In this document: positions 1-7,963 of the stretch, one piece after another | Numbering within the stretch: position 1 is the stretch's first letter | How the letters are laid out: every line of letters begins with the position of its first letter | Origin: Streptomyces sp. CB02980 | GTDB lineage: Bacteria > Actinomycetota > Actinomycetes > Streptomycetales > Streptomycetaceae | DNA length: 64,000 nucleotides | Assembly (NCBI RefSeq): GCF_014451325.2 | Contig: NZ_JACSCH020000010.1 | Location: forward strand, 258,941 to 322,940 | Direction of reading: 5' to 3' | The notes under the pieces: generated by a model | Told to the model about the DNA's origin: nothing | The model's input: only the letters and a program-made list of their open reading frames with translations | Database searches by the model: none | Translations under genes and position numbers: made by a program

Positions 1-354
1 GGTCAGGACGCAGTCGTCCTGCCGGGGCGTCGGGTACTGCCTGCCGCCCTGATGACCGCTGTAGCCGATGCGGCAGATGAAGGCCGGGCCGTCGTGGCCC
101 GTGCCGGTGGTCCGCCAGCCGCCCTGGTTCAGGAGCTCGTACCCGGTGGTGGGCGTCGTGCCGCAGGAGCGGTAGATCGGCCCTCCCCAGCGGCTGAAGT
201 CGACGGCGAGCACGGCACCGGACGAGGTCGTGCACTGCCCCATCGGCTGCGGGGCGGCCCCGGCCGGGGCCGCGGTGCCGGCGAAGGCCGCCGCGGCAAG
301 ACCCAGCGCGGCCGTCGTACGGGCGAGGGCGCGCGGGACCCGGCGGGCGGTCAT
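1..354 (-). CDS. Secreted protein, paralogue of the N-terminal domain of the neighbouring B12 surface protein (partial)
   Basis: The window edge cuts the 3' end, and 118 residues are visible. A signal peptide (MTARR start, Ala-rich core, cleavage near AGA) leads into a domain closely matching residues 48-128 of the upstream gene product. Shared blocks are CTTSSGAVLAVDF, WGGP, TTPTTGYELL, GTGHDGPAFICRIG and YPTP..DDCVLT. The ATG overlaps the stop of the upstream gene in an ATGA, so the two are translationally coupled and share the cobalamin riboswitch at about 3.3 kb. The family resembles the small secreted proteins found beside actinobacterial cobalamin ECF transporters (SCO2322-type). That identity is inference. 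The transporter itself, if present, lies left of the window. Confidence 0.7.
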   Translation of the reverse strand, partial: MTARRVPRALARTTAALGLAAAAFAGTAAPAGAAPQPMGQCTTSSGAVLAVDFSRWGGPIYRSCGTTPTTGYELLNQGGWRTTGTGHDGPAFICRIGYSGHQGGRQYPTPRQDDCVLT

Positions 355-3170
355 GCCTGGCCGCCGTCGGTCTCGCGGCGCCTGCGCGCGGCATGGGTCG
401 CGCCCCAGCCGGCGAGGACGAGGAGCACGGCCACGACGGCGAGGCCGGTGACCTGGGACCCGGTGGCGGCGAGGCTGCCGCCGCTTCCCGTGCCGCTGCC
501 CCGGCCTCCGGCGGAACCGGAGCCACCGGTGTCCTCGCCGGGGGTGATGATCACGGGTGTGGAGGTGCTCGGCGGCCCGGAGATGCTCGGGACCGGCTCC
601 GGGGTGGTGCCGCTCAGGTCCCGGGTCAGCACGCCGAAGGAGATGCCGGTGGCGCCGCCGACCGCCTGGGTGGAGGCGCGGACGTCAGAGCCCCGCTGAC
701 CGCCCTTGACGACGTTGAATCCGCCGTCCTCGTTCTGCTGCGAGGCAAGGAACTTCCGGGCCTTCGCGATCTCGGGCCCGTACTTTCCGGCGTCCAGCGA
801 CAGCCCCTGGACGGCGAGCGCCGCCGAGTTCACGGAGTTCCCCGAGGCGCCGGTGAAGCCGCCGTCGGGGAGCTGCCGGCCGGCCAGCCAGCCGAGGGCC
901 CGGTCCACGGACGCCTGCGAGTCGGCGTCGGGCAACAGGTCCAGGGCCATGGCGGCCATCGCGGTCGAGTCGACCTCGATGTCGCTCTTCTCGCCGATGA
1001 GGCTGGGCCAGGCGCCCGTCGACGGATCGCGGAGACTCTTGAGGTACGTGACGGGGTCGGCCGCGGCGGCCGCCTCGCCCGCCCGGATCTGGGCGATGAT
1101 GCCGAGCGACTGGGAGAAGACCGAGGTGGCGTAGGTGTAGTTGCCCTTGCCCGCGCACTTGCGGGGCTCGGCCGGGGTCGCGGCCGGACAGCTGCCCTCG
1201 GCGAGCGCGGCGATCAGGTCCCGCCCGCCGAAGTCGCGGGGGTCGCGGCCCACGGACTCGGCGAGCACCGCGGTCTTGCCGATGAAGCCGCCTCCCGCGT
1301 ACTTCGTCCCGATCTTGGTCCAGTCGTGGACGCCGCGGCCCGAGGCGTCCTTGCCGCCCTTGTCGAGGAAGTCGACGATGTTGCGCAGGGTGGCGTTGTC
1401 GTGGCCGGTGGCGGCGAGTGCGTAGGCGCCGTCGATGGTCAGTCCGTAGTCCGCGAAGCGGGGGCTGCCCTCGTAGTACCGGCCCTGGATCAGCCGCTTG
1501 TGGGCGGCGAGGTAGGCCGAACCCTTCCTGAGGTCCGGTCCCTCACCGGCCGGGGGATGGGTGGGCCCCGTCGTGGGCGGCGTGCTGGGCGGAGTGGTCG
1601 GAGGCGTCGTCGGGGGTGTGGTCGGCGGGGCGGGCTCCTTGGCGGTCAGGGAGACCAGGTCGCTCTTGGCGCCCGCGATGACGGCCGAGGTGGTGGCGTA
1701 CAGCAGCGGGTCCGTGGTGCCCTCCTCGAAGGGGAAGCCGCCGCCGGGCAGTTGCTGCCGGGAGAGCCAGGAGACACCTGCGTTCGCGTGGGCGCGATCG
1801 CCCAGGGCCCGCAGGGTCTGGGCCACCCAGCCGGTGGCGTGCGCGCTGCCCGGGATGCTGTACGAGGCGGCGGGCCAGGCACCCGTCCGGAACTGGGCCT
1901 TCTTGAGCGAGGACCGGGCCTTGGTCACCACGGGGGTGTGACCGCCGGCCTGCTTGAGGGCGAGCGCGACGAGGGCGGTGCTCCCGGCCTCGCTCTCGCA
2001 CGTCTGGCCGTCCAGGATCAGGAAGCTGGGGAACCCGCCGTCGTCGCACTGCAGTTGGGCCAGGCGCGCGACGGACTCCGCCGGCGGCTTCGCTCCGCCG
2101 CTCAGCAGGGCGATGACGGCCAGCGTCTGGCCCTCGGTCTGTCCGGTCGTACGGAAGTCGCCCTTGGTCGCGCAGCCGGGGACCGGCTGCGGAGCGTCGG
2201 CGCCGCTGAGGCAGACGTTCGCCAGGAGGTCGCCGAGGAGGTCGTGGCCGCCGAAGGCGCGGGGGTCCTTGCCGGTGGCCTCGGCGACGAGGGCGAGGCG
2301 GGCGGCGGCGGTGGCGTCGGGTGCCTCGTCCTTCCCTGCGGGGTAGGCGTACGCGTCGGTGTGCTCGGGTCTGCCGAGGAAGTCGGCGATCCGCCGGGCC
2401 GTGGGGTTCGCGTCGTCGAGCGAGGCCAGCGCGTAGGCGACCTCGGTGGTGGCCAGGTAGTTCGGCGTCGTGGCGCCCTCGTCGACGACGCGCTGCCCGT
2501 TGGTCAGCCGCTCGGTGAGCCAGCGCGTCGCGGCGGGCAGGTCGACCGAGCCCGGGGGGACGGTCGGCGCGGCGGGGTCGCTCGGGTTCGGCGGGTCGCC
2601 GCCCTCGGCCCGGACGTCGTCGGGGGTGAACGAGGGCCTGCCCTTGGTGCCGCCGATGTCCGTACCGCCGAAGACCCAGGCGTCCACGTCACCGGGCTTG
2701 AGGGTGCGCGCCATGGCGCCCAGCGGGCTGTAGGTCCACTTCCGCTGGCCGGGGGAGGCGATCCAGTACGACCAGTAGGCGGTGGCCTGCGGGGTGAGGA
2801 CGCAGTCGTCCTCGGCCGGAGTGGGGTACTTCTTCCCGTTGGTGAACGAGCGGTTGCCTATGCGGCAGATGAACGCGGGCCCGTCGTGGCCCGTTCCCTC
2901 GGTGGTGAAACCGCCGTCACGCAGCAGTTCGTAGCCGGTGGTGGGGGTGGTGTCGCAGCCGCGGACGACCGGACCGCCCCACTTTCCGAAGTCCACCGCG
3001 ACGATGGCGCCCTTGGTGGGCGTGCACCGTGCGATCGGGTCGGCCTGGGCCGGCGGGGCCACCGTGAGGAACGCCACTGCCGCGCCGATCGCCAGAAGGG
3101 CGGCGGTCACGAGCGACAGCAACCGCTGCCCCGCTCTCCCCGGCCGTCTCGCCTGCTGTTCGGTCCCCAC
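351..3170 (-). CDS. Sortase-anchored surface protein with two transcobalamin-like prenyltransferase/squalene-oxidase-repeat barrels
   Basis: The product is 939 residues. I chose the GTG at 3170 because GAGGG lies 5 nt upstream. An ATG at 3305 is inside the riboswitch B12 box and cannot be the start. Order: signal peptide (about 1-43); N-terminal domain with a YWSYW and WTYSPLGA core (about 48-185); first alpha-barrel of terpene-cyclase/transcobalamin repeats (about 210-510, blocks such as LQCDDGGFPSF and QQLPGGGFPF); Thr-Pro linker (about 511-540); second barrel (about 545-850, RQLPDGGFTG, SQQNEDGGFN); Gly/Ser stretch; LAATGS sortase-E motif (about residue 897), membrane helix and RRRR tail. 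The all-alpha barrel is the fold of intrinsic factor and transcobalamin. With a B12 riboswitch in front, corrinoid capture at the cell wall is the likely role. Ligand binding itself is inferred. Confidence 0.8.
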   Translation of the reverse strand: MGTEQQARRPGRAGQRLLSLVTAALLAIGAAVAFLTVAPPAQADPIARCTPTKGAIVAVDFGKWGGPVVRGCDTTPTTGYELLRDGGFTTEGTGHDGPAFICRIGNRSFTNGKKYPTPAEDDCVLTPQATAYWSYWIASPGQRKWTYSPLGAMARTLKPGDVDAWVFGGTDIGGTKGRPSFTPDDVRAEGGDPPNPSDPAAPTVPPGSVDLPAATRWLTERLTNGQRVVDEGATTPNYLATTEVAYALASLDDANPTARRIADFLGRPEHTDAYAYPAGKDEAPDATAAARLALVAEATGKDPRAFGGHDLLGDLLANVCLSGADAPQPVPGCATKGDFRTTGQTEGQTLAVIALLSGGAKPPAESVARLAQLQCDDGGFPSFLILDGQTCESEAGSTALVALALKQAGGHTPVVTKARSSLKKAQFRTGAWPAASYSIPGSAHATGWVAQTLRALGDRAHANAGVSWLSRQQLPGGGFPFEEGTTDPLLYATTSAVIAGAKSDLVSLTAKEPAPPTTPPTTPPTTPPSTPPTTGPTHPPAGEGPDLRKGSAYLAAHKRLIQGRYYEGSPRFADYGLTIDGAYALAATGHDNATLRNIVDFLDKGGKDASGRGVHDWTKIGTKYAGGGFIGKTAVLAESVGRDPRDFGGRDLIAALAEGSCPAATPAEPRKCAGKGNYTYATSVFSQSLGIIAQIRAGEAAAAADPVTYLKSLRDPSTGAWPSLIGEKSDIEVDSTAMAAMALDLLPDADSQASVDRALGWLAGRQLPDGGFTGASGNSVNSAALAVQGLSLDAGKYGPEIAKARKFLASQQNEDGGFNVVKGGQRGSDVRASTQAVGGATGISFGVLTRDLSGTTPEPVPSISGPPSTSTPVIITPGEDTGGSGSAGGRGSGTGSGGSLAATGSQVTGLAVVAVLLVLAGWGATHAARRRRETDGGQA

Positions 3171-3297
3171 CGCGGCCCTCGTCTCTGCCGGGCGGTGGGT
3201 GCGTGGCGATGCGCCCCCACACGGCTGCTGCGCCATGGGAGGGCGGGGACGACCACGCCGTAGTCCGCGACGGCGTTCCTCGTACTGAGTCCCAGCT

Positions 3298-3395
3298 CCA
3301 GGCATTCCGACTCACCCGGGACGAAGCCGGGCCTACGGTTGCGGGTCAGCGCCGGAATTCGACCGGCTTCCCCTGGTGCTGATTGCTTATCAGCC
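3298..3395 (-). promoter_or_regulatory. Cobalamin (AdoCbl) riboswitch for the surface-protein operon
   Basis: Reading the minus strand, the core GGGGAAGCCGGT, then GAATTCCGGCGCTGACCC and GCAACCGTAGG, matches the conserved cobalamin riboswitch core. It is followed by a B12 box, GAGTCGGAATGCCTGG, at about 3300-3315. The element ends about 125 nt before the GTG start at 3170. Ends are approximate, because the 5' P1/P2 strands were not modelled. Confidence 0.88.
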
Positions 3396-3509
3396 GGAGT
3401 GCAACACGGATGTGTTCGAACCGTCAAGACGGTGTGGCTCACCTGCGGGGGGCTCGCGACGGCGTGCCGTGCTCACCGCGTTCAACCGGCTGGCGGACCC
3501 CTGATCACT

Positions 3510-3620
3510 CGGGTAGCGTCCTGGGCTGCCACGTGGGGGAATCCGGTGCGAAGCCGGAGCTGACGCGCAGCGGTATGGGACGGCGGGGGCCGTTCCGAGC
3601 CCGAATGCCCATACGGCGAT
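3510..3620 (+). promoter_or_regulatory. Cobalamin (AdoCbl) riboswitch for the secreted B12-protein/cobF unit
   Basis: The plus strand carries GGGGGAATCCGGTGCGAA, GCCGGAGCTGACGCGCAGCG and a B12 box, GAGCCCGAATGCCC (about 3597-3610), the standard order of AdoCbl riboswitch elements in Streptomyces. It lies about 120 nt before the ATG at 3743. A TAGCGT at 3514-3519 could be the -10 of its promoter. It stands back to back with a second copy on the other strand, about 115 nt away. The rest of 3306-3742 holds only these elements and their promoters. Confidence 0.88.
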
Positions 3621-3742
3621 GCAGTACAGAAGCCGTACCACGCGTTCCGGACGGCGGCTCCCCGGCCATGCCCGGCCGTGCTTCCGCACGGTGCTCCGCG
3701 GCGTGCACCGGAGCCGGCGTTCGCCGATTCCAGGAGCAGGCC

Positions 3743-5155
3743 ATGCCCCGTTTCCGCACCTCCCGCCGTCTCGCGCTCGCCGTACCGGCGGCACTCGGCG
3801 CCTTCGCGCTCACCGCGCTGCCCGCCTTCGCGACCTCCACCCCCGCGCAGATCGCCACCTCCAGGACCAACGGCGTCGCCTACCTCAAGTCCCTCCAGGC
3901 GGCGGACGGTTCCTACGCCGGGGCGGGCCTGTCCAACGAGTGGGCGTTCAGCGCCTTCGCGGCCGCCGGTACGGCCGTCGTCGACGTCGCTCCGGGCGGC
4001 GACACCACGAAGAACGCCAGAACCGTCTACCGCAACCTGCTGTCCACGGCCGGCTGGCCGTCGGCGACCCCGGTGGTCACGGACTACGAGCGCGGCACGC
4101 TCAACGCGTACGCCGCGGGTATCGACCCGGCCCGCGTCTCCGCCTCGCGCAACCTCATCGCCGACATCTACGCGTACTGGCGGACGGCCGAGCCGGGCTA
4201 CTTCGGCCCGTCCGCGAACTTCAACGGCACGGTCTTCGCGGCCCTTTCACTGGGCGGCACGAAGACCCAGGCCGGCACCGCCCGCGTCCCGCAGGCCCTC
4301 ACCGACTCGATCGTCACCCGCCTCCGGGCCAACCAGCACAACGACGGCGGCTGGACCTACCAGAAGGTGGAGGGCAACCCCACCGCCCTCAACACCGCGA
4401 GTGACATCGACATGACCGGTGCCGCGATGGCCGCCCTGTGCGTCTCCGGCGTCCCGCACACCGACACGGACGTCGTCCAGGCCAAGAACTTCCTCAAGGG
4501 CAAGCTGGTCGCCTCCTCCGGCGCCTTCAACTCCCTGTACGGGGTCAACACCAACTCCAACGGCTGGGGCGTCGCGGGCCTCAACGCCTGCGGCATCAAC
4601 CCGCAGTCGGCCGAGTTCACCACGATCAGCGGCAAGACGCCGGTCGACTTCCTCATCGCCAACCAGTACAACCCGGCCGGTGGCTTCACATACAAGCCCG
4701 CCGACACCGTGCCCTCCGCCTACTCCTCCATCGACGCGCTGCGCGCGGTCGCCGGCGGCGGATTCACCGCGGCCCCGCCGGTTCCGGTCACCCCGGGCGC
4801 CACCCAGTGGGTCGCCCAGCCCACCTTCACGGCGGGCACCGCCACCAAGCTGGCGCTGACCGTCGACGACGGCGCGGGCAGCCTCAAGGCGTGCTCGGTG
4901 ACCTTCACGCCCACGGGGACGACCACGACCCTCGGTGACGTCCTCGCCGCCGCGACGGGCGCGGCCACCCCGTCGGGCTGCGTCACCGGCGTCACCCCGG
5001 CGTCCGGCACCGGCACGATCACCGCGGTCGACGGCAAGGCCAACAGCGGTTCCGGCACCTGGAAGGTCAGCGTCGACGGTTCGTCCTTCGCCGGAGCCCT
5101 CCGCGAGAAGACGATCAACGTCGGCGACACCATCGCGCTGCGCTGGGGCGCCTGA
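3743..5155 (+). CDS. Secreted transcobalamin-like protein (one alpha-barrel plus C-terminal beta domain)
   Basis: The product is 470 residues. The start is fixed by CAGGAG just before ATG 3743 and by a clear signal peptide ending near AFA-TS (about residue 29). Residues about 30-340 form prenyltransferase/squalene-oxidase-type repeats (NQHNDGGWTYQ, NQYNPAGGFTYK), as in the first gene but single. Residues about 355-470 form a small beta domain ending in GTWKVSVDG and INVGDTIALRWGA, which resembles the C-terminal cap of transcobalamin and intrinsic factor (DUF4430-like). No wall anchor is present, so it should be released or held by partners. It sits directly behind a cobalamin riboswitch and before cobF. 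Corrinoid binding is inferred from fold and context. A terpene-cyclase activity is unlikely, since no acidic DxDD-type motif is visible. Confidence 0.8.
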   Translation: MPRFRTSRRLALAVPAALGAFALTALPAFATSTPAQIATSRTNGVAYLKSLQAADGSYAGAGLSNEWAFSAFAAAGTAVVDVAPGGDTTKNARTVYRNLLSTAGWPSATPVVTDYERGTLNAYAAGIDPARVSASRNLIADIYAYWRTAEPGYFGPSANFNGTVFAALSLGGTKTQAGTARVPQALTDSIVTRLRANQHNDGGWTYQKVEGNPTALNTASDIDMTGAAMAALCVSGVPHTDTDVVQAKNFLKGKLVASSGAFNSLYGVNTNSNGWGVAGLNACGINPQSAEFTTISGKTPVDFLIANQYNPAGGFTYKPADTVPSAYSSIDALRAVAGGGFTAAPPVPVTPGATQWVAQPTFTAGTATKLALTVDDGAGSLKACSVTFTPTGTTTTLGDVLAAATGAATPSGCVTGVTPASGTGTITAVDGKANSGSGTWKVSVDGSSFAGALREKTINVGDTIALRWGA

Positions 5156-5302
5156 CCACGAGGGGGAGCGACTCGATTCGGCCGCGTCGGAACCGGACCC
5201 GGAGGAATTCGCCGGAGAACTCCGGTGGCACGTACGACGGGATCGCGGTCATTCCGGGCCTGAATCGGTTCCGTGTGGATCCGCAGGAGGAGAGACAAGG
5301 CG

Positions 5303-6097
5303 TTGGGCGACGAGATCAGACACATCGCGGTGATCGGCATCGGATCGGGGGATCCCGACCAGCTGACGCTCGGGGCCGTGAAAGCGATGCGGAGAACGGA
5401 CGTCTTCTTCGTCCTGGAGAAGGGACCGGAGAAATCCTCCCTCACCCGGCTCCGACGGAACATGCTCGCCGAGCACGCCCCCGGCCCCCACCGGGTCGTC
5501 CGGGCCGAGGACCCGTGGCGCGACCGGACCCAGGACGAACCGGGCGGCTACACCGACGCCGTCCACGACTGGCGCCGGCGGCGCGCCGACCTCTGCGAGC
5601 GGCTGATCCGCGAGGAACTCGCGCCGGGGCAACGGGGCGCCTTCCTGGTGTGGGGCGACCCCTCGCTGTACGACAGCACCCTGGCCGTCCTGGGGGACAT
5701 CACGTCCCGTGGGAACGTGACGTTCTCGTACGAGGTGATCCCGGGGATCAGCAGCGTGTCCGCCCTGGCGGCGCGCCACCGCACCGGGCTCAACCGGGTG
5801 GGCCGGCCGATCCACATCACCCCCGGGCGGCGGCTCGCCGAGACCGTGGGCAACGACGACGGCGACATCGTCGTCATGCTCGACGCCCACGAGTCGTTCC
5901 GGCACTTCGCCGCCGGGGGGACCTGGATCTACTGGGGCGCGTACATCGGCACGCCGGACGAGATCCTGATCTCCGGCCCGCTCGGGGACGTCGCCGAGGA
6001 GATCCGGCGGGTACGTGCCGCGGCCAGGGCGGAACACGGCTGGATCATGGACACGTATCTGCTGAGACCCTGCTCCGACGACTTTCCCCGGCCATGA
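5303..6097 (+). CDS. cobF: Precorrin-6A synthase (deacetylating) CobF
   Basis: This is an S-adenosylmethionine-dependent corrin C1 methyltransferase of the aerobic cobalamin pathway. It releases acetate while methylating precorrin-5. The 264-residue product has the tetrapyrrole-methylase N-terminal motif IGIGSGDPDQLTLGA, the GDPSLYDST block and EVIPGISSVSALAARH, in family order and at family length. The likely start is TTG 5303, preceded by AGGAGGAGAG. A GTG at 5273 in the same frame has no ribosome site. It lies 147 nt after the secreted B12-binding gene on the same strand, so it may share the upstream riboswitch. An isolated cobF beside transport-type genes is common in Streptomyces, and the main cob cluster would be elsewhere. 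Confidence 0.9.
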   Translation: MGDEIRHIAVIGIGSGDPDQLTLGAVKAMRRTDVFFVLEKGPEKSSLTRLRRNMLAEHAPGPHRVVRAEDPWRDRTQDEPGGYTDAVHDWRRRRADLCERLIREELAPGQRGAFLVWGDPSLYDSTLAVLGDITSRGNVTFSYEVIPGISSVSALAARHRTGLNRVGRPIHITPGRRLAETVGNDDGDIVVMLDAHESFRHFAAGGTWIYWGAYIGTPDEILISGPLGDVAEEIRRVRAAARAEHGWIMDTYLLRPCSDDFPRP

Positions 6098-6112
6098 CCG
6101 ACTCGTATTTCG

Positions 6113-6143
6113 TTGATCGTTTCGCTTCGTCCTTTGGTAGGGT
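6113..6143 (+). promoter_or_regulatory. Candidate vegetative promoter for the ALF-repeat genes
   Basis: TTGATC (6113-6118) and TAGGGT (6138-6143) are separated by 19 nt in an AT-richer patch right after cobF. This would give a leader of about 220 nt before the ATG at 6368. The spacing is one or two longer than ideal. Confidence 0.35.
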
Positions 6144-6367
6144 TTAGCTGGCCGGTCTGACCAACCGGCATGCAGCGGCGGGGCATTAGCAGTTCACCCG
6201 TCGCGAGAACTCAGTGAGTCGTGGGGGATTCGGCCGACGGGGTTTCCTGTCGTTTCTCGCGCCATCTCGGCGTGACGGTCCCCTGGACTTCTCCTCGTGC
6301 CCGCGCGGCCATTCCATGGCTGCGAGCCGGGTTCCTTTGATTTGTTCTATGGGGGATACGAATCATC

Positions 6368-7963
6368 ATGCGCAGAAATCCGTCGCCGGCGGTCCGGCGG
6401 GCCGTCACCCGTACCGTGGCCGGCACCACCGCCATGGCCGCCGTGCTCGCGGTGAGCGCCGGGGCCGCGGCGTTCGCCGCCCCCGCGCCGCCGCACCAGG
6501 AGGCGCGGGGGGTGGGCATCGGCACCACCGAGACCCAGCGCGTCGACGCGGCCGCCGTGGTGCGGCTCGACCCCACGTGGGAGGTGCTGCTGCTCAGCGA
6601 CTACGACTTCGTCCACGCCCTGTGGCAGAAGGCCAGGGACGGCGGTGAGGCGTACGACTCGGTGCGCACCGCGGCCGAGAAGGCCATGGCGAGCACCCTG
6701 GACGCCGACCATGTCGCGTTCATCACCACCGGCATCCACGAGGCCCATCGGCTGGACCAGCGCCGCGAGCGCGACAAGGCGGAGGCCGCACGCCTCGCAC
6801 GTCTCGCCCGCCAGCAGGTCATGACGGTCATCGGCATCACCGGCGCCCCGGATCTCCTTGAGCTCAACGACGAGAACTTCATCCGCGCGGTCCTCAGGCA
6901 TCCGGCCTCCGGCCCCGAGGTGCGCGCCGCCGCCACGGCGGCGCTGACCGGCACCCCGGCGGCCCGGCAGGAGTTCATCGTCAACGGCGCGCGCGAGGCC
7001 CACAACAGGGACGTCGCCAGGGAGCTGCTCGAACTCGCCGAGAAAGATCGCAAGGAGGCCGAACTCCGCAAGAACCAGGCCGCGCGCAAGAACGTCGCCG
7101 CTCTGTTCCGCGTCCCGATGACACAGAGCCTGCTCGACGTGAGCGACGACATCTTCATCCGCGAGATGCTGCGGACGGCACCCGCGGACCTGCAGAACTC
7201 CGAGCTGTACCGGGCCGCCCAGTCCGCGGTGAACAGCATGAACCCGGGGCACCTGCAGGGCTTCCTGCACGGCGGTGCCGAAGCGGCGTACAAGCGCGAC
7301 GACGCCGCGCGGCGCGCGAAGCTGGCGGAGGCCAACCGGGTGCTGGCGCGTCAGATCCTGACCGCGGCCCAGCAGAGCGGGTTCAATCCGAACCTCGTGG
7401 CCTCGGCCGAGAAGGCACTGGCCACCGGTGACATGGCGGTCGCGGACTTCCTCTCCGAGGACGGCCAGAAGCGGGCCAAGCGGCAGACGCTGGTGTTCGG
7501 CTGGGCGACCGCTCCCGCCACCTGGCGACCCATCCGCCACACCGGTGTCAACGGCGGAGCGGCCTCCGTCGGTCCGGTGACCGAGGCCAGCCCGCTGGAC
7601 TGGCGGGAGAAGGCGACCTGGCTGGTCCTCCCCGCGCTGTCCGGGGAGCCCGGCTGCTACTCGTTCGAGGCCGCCGCCAAGTCCGGCCACTACCTCAAGG
7701 CCGACGAGTCCAAGGGCCTGGTGACCCTGGCGGCGGACAACAACACCGCGGCCTTCCGCTCGGACGCCACCTGGTGCGCGAGGATGAAGGGCTGGCCGCA
7801 GAGCAGGCCCACCGCCGCGTGGTTCATCGCGGGCTCGTACAACGAGGGCACCCAGGTGGCGATGAACCAGCGGAACGAGCTCTCGCTGCACGGGCGCTGG
7901 TCCGACGACATCGACCTCCGCGCCCACCCGGCGTGGCAGGTCGTCCCCCCGCTGGCTCCCTGA
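6368..7963 (+). CDS. Secreted ALF-repeat protein with AbfB-like C-terminal domain
   Basis: The product is 531 residues with a Tat/Sec-like signal peptide (MRRNPSPAVRR, cleavage near AFA-AP). Residues about 55-360 consist of ALF repeats, short helical repeats typical of streptomycetes. Each has a DxxFIRAVL or FIxxGxxEAHxxD pattern followed by a charged helix. Residues about 375-531 resemble the arabinose-binding beta-trefoil of alpha-arabinofuranosidase B (CYSFEAAAKSGHYLK, FRSDATWCARMKG). There is no catalytic domain. The role is probably extracellular binding, and the biological target is unknown. Its stop overlaps the next gene's start by one base (TGATG). Confidence 0.75.
   Translation: MRRNPSPAVRRAVTRTVAGTTAMAAVLAVSAGAAAFAAPAPPHQEARGVGIGTTETQRVDAAAVVRLDPTWEVLLLSDYDFVHALWQKARDGGEAYDSVRTAAEKAMASTLDADHVAFITTGIHEAHRLDQRRERDKAEAARLARLARQQVMTVIGITGAPDLLELNDENFIRAVLRHPASGPEVRAAATAALTGTPAARQEFIVNGAREAHNRDVARELLELAEKDRKEAELRKNQAARKNVAALFRVPMTQSLLDVSDDIFIREMLRTAPADLQNSELYRAAQSAVNSMNPGHLQGFLHGGAEAAYKRDDAARRAKLAEANRVLARQILTAAQQSGFNPNLVASAEKALATGDMAVADFLSEDGQKRAKRQTLVFGWATAPATWRPIRHTGVNGGAASVGPVTEASPLDWREKATWLVLPALSGEPGCYSFEAAAKSGHYLKADESKGLVTLAADNNTAAFRSDATWCARMKGWPQSRPTAAWFIAGSYNEGTQVAMNQRNELSLHGRWSDDIDLRAHPAWQVVPPLAP

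Noticed and set aside
393..3263. Long plus-strand frame opposite the anchored B12 protein
   Set aside because: The sequence is low in complexity and Gly/Arg/Val-rich, and the minus strand encodes clear domains and a sortase signal.
3743..5155. Squalene-hopene or terpene cyclase
   Set aside because: The repeats match, but there is no catalytic acidic motif, the protein is secreted, it has a transcobalamin-like C-terminal domain, and a B12 riboswitch precedes it.
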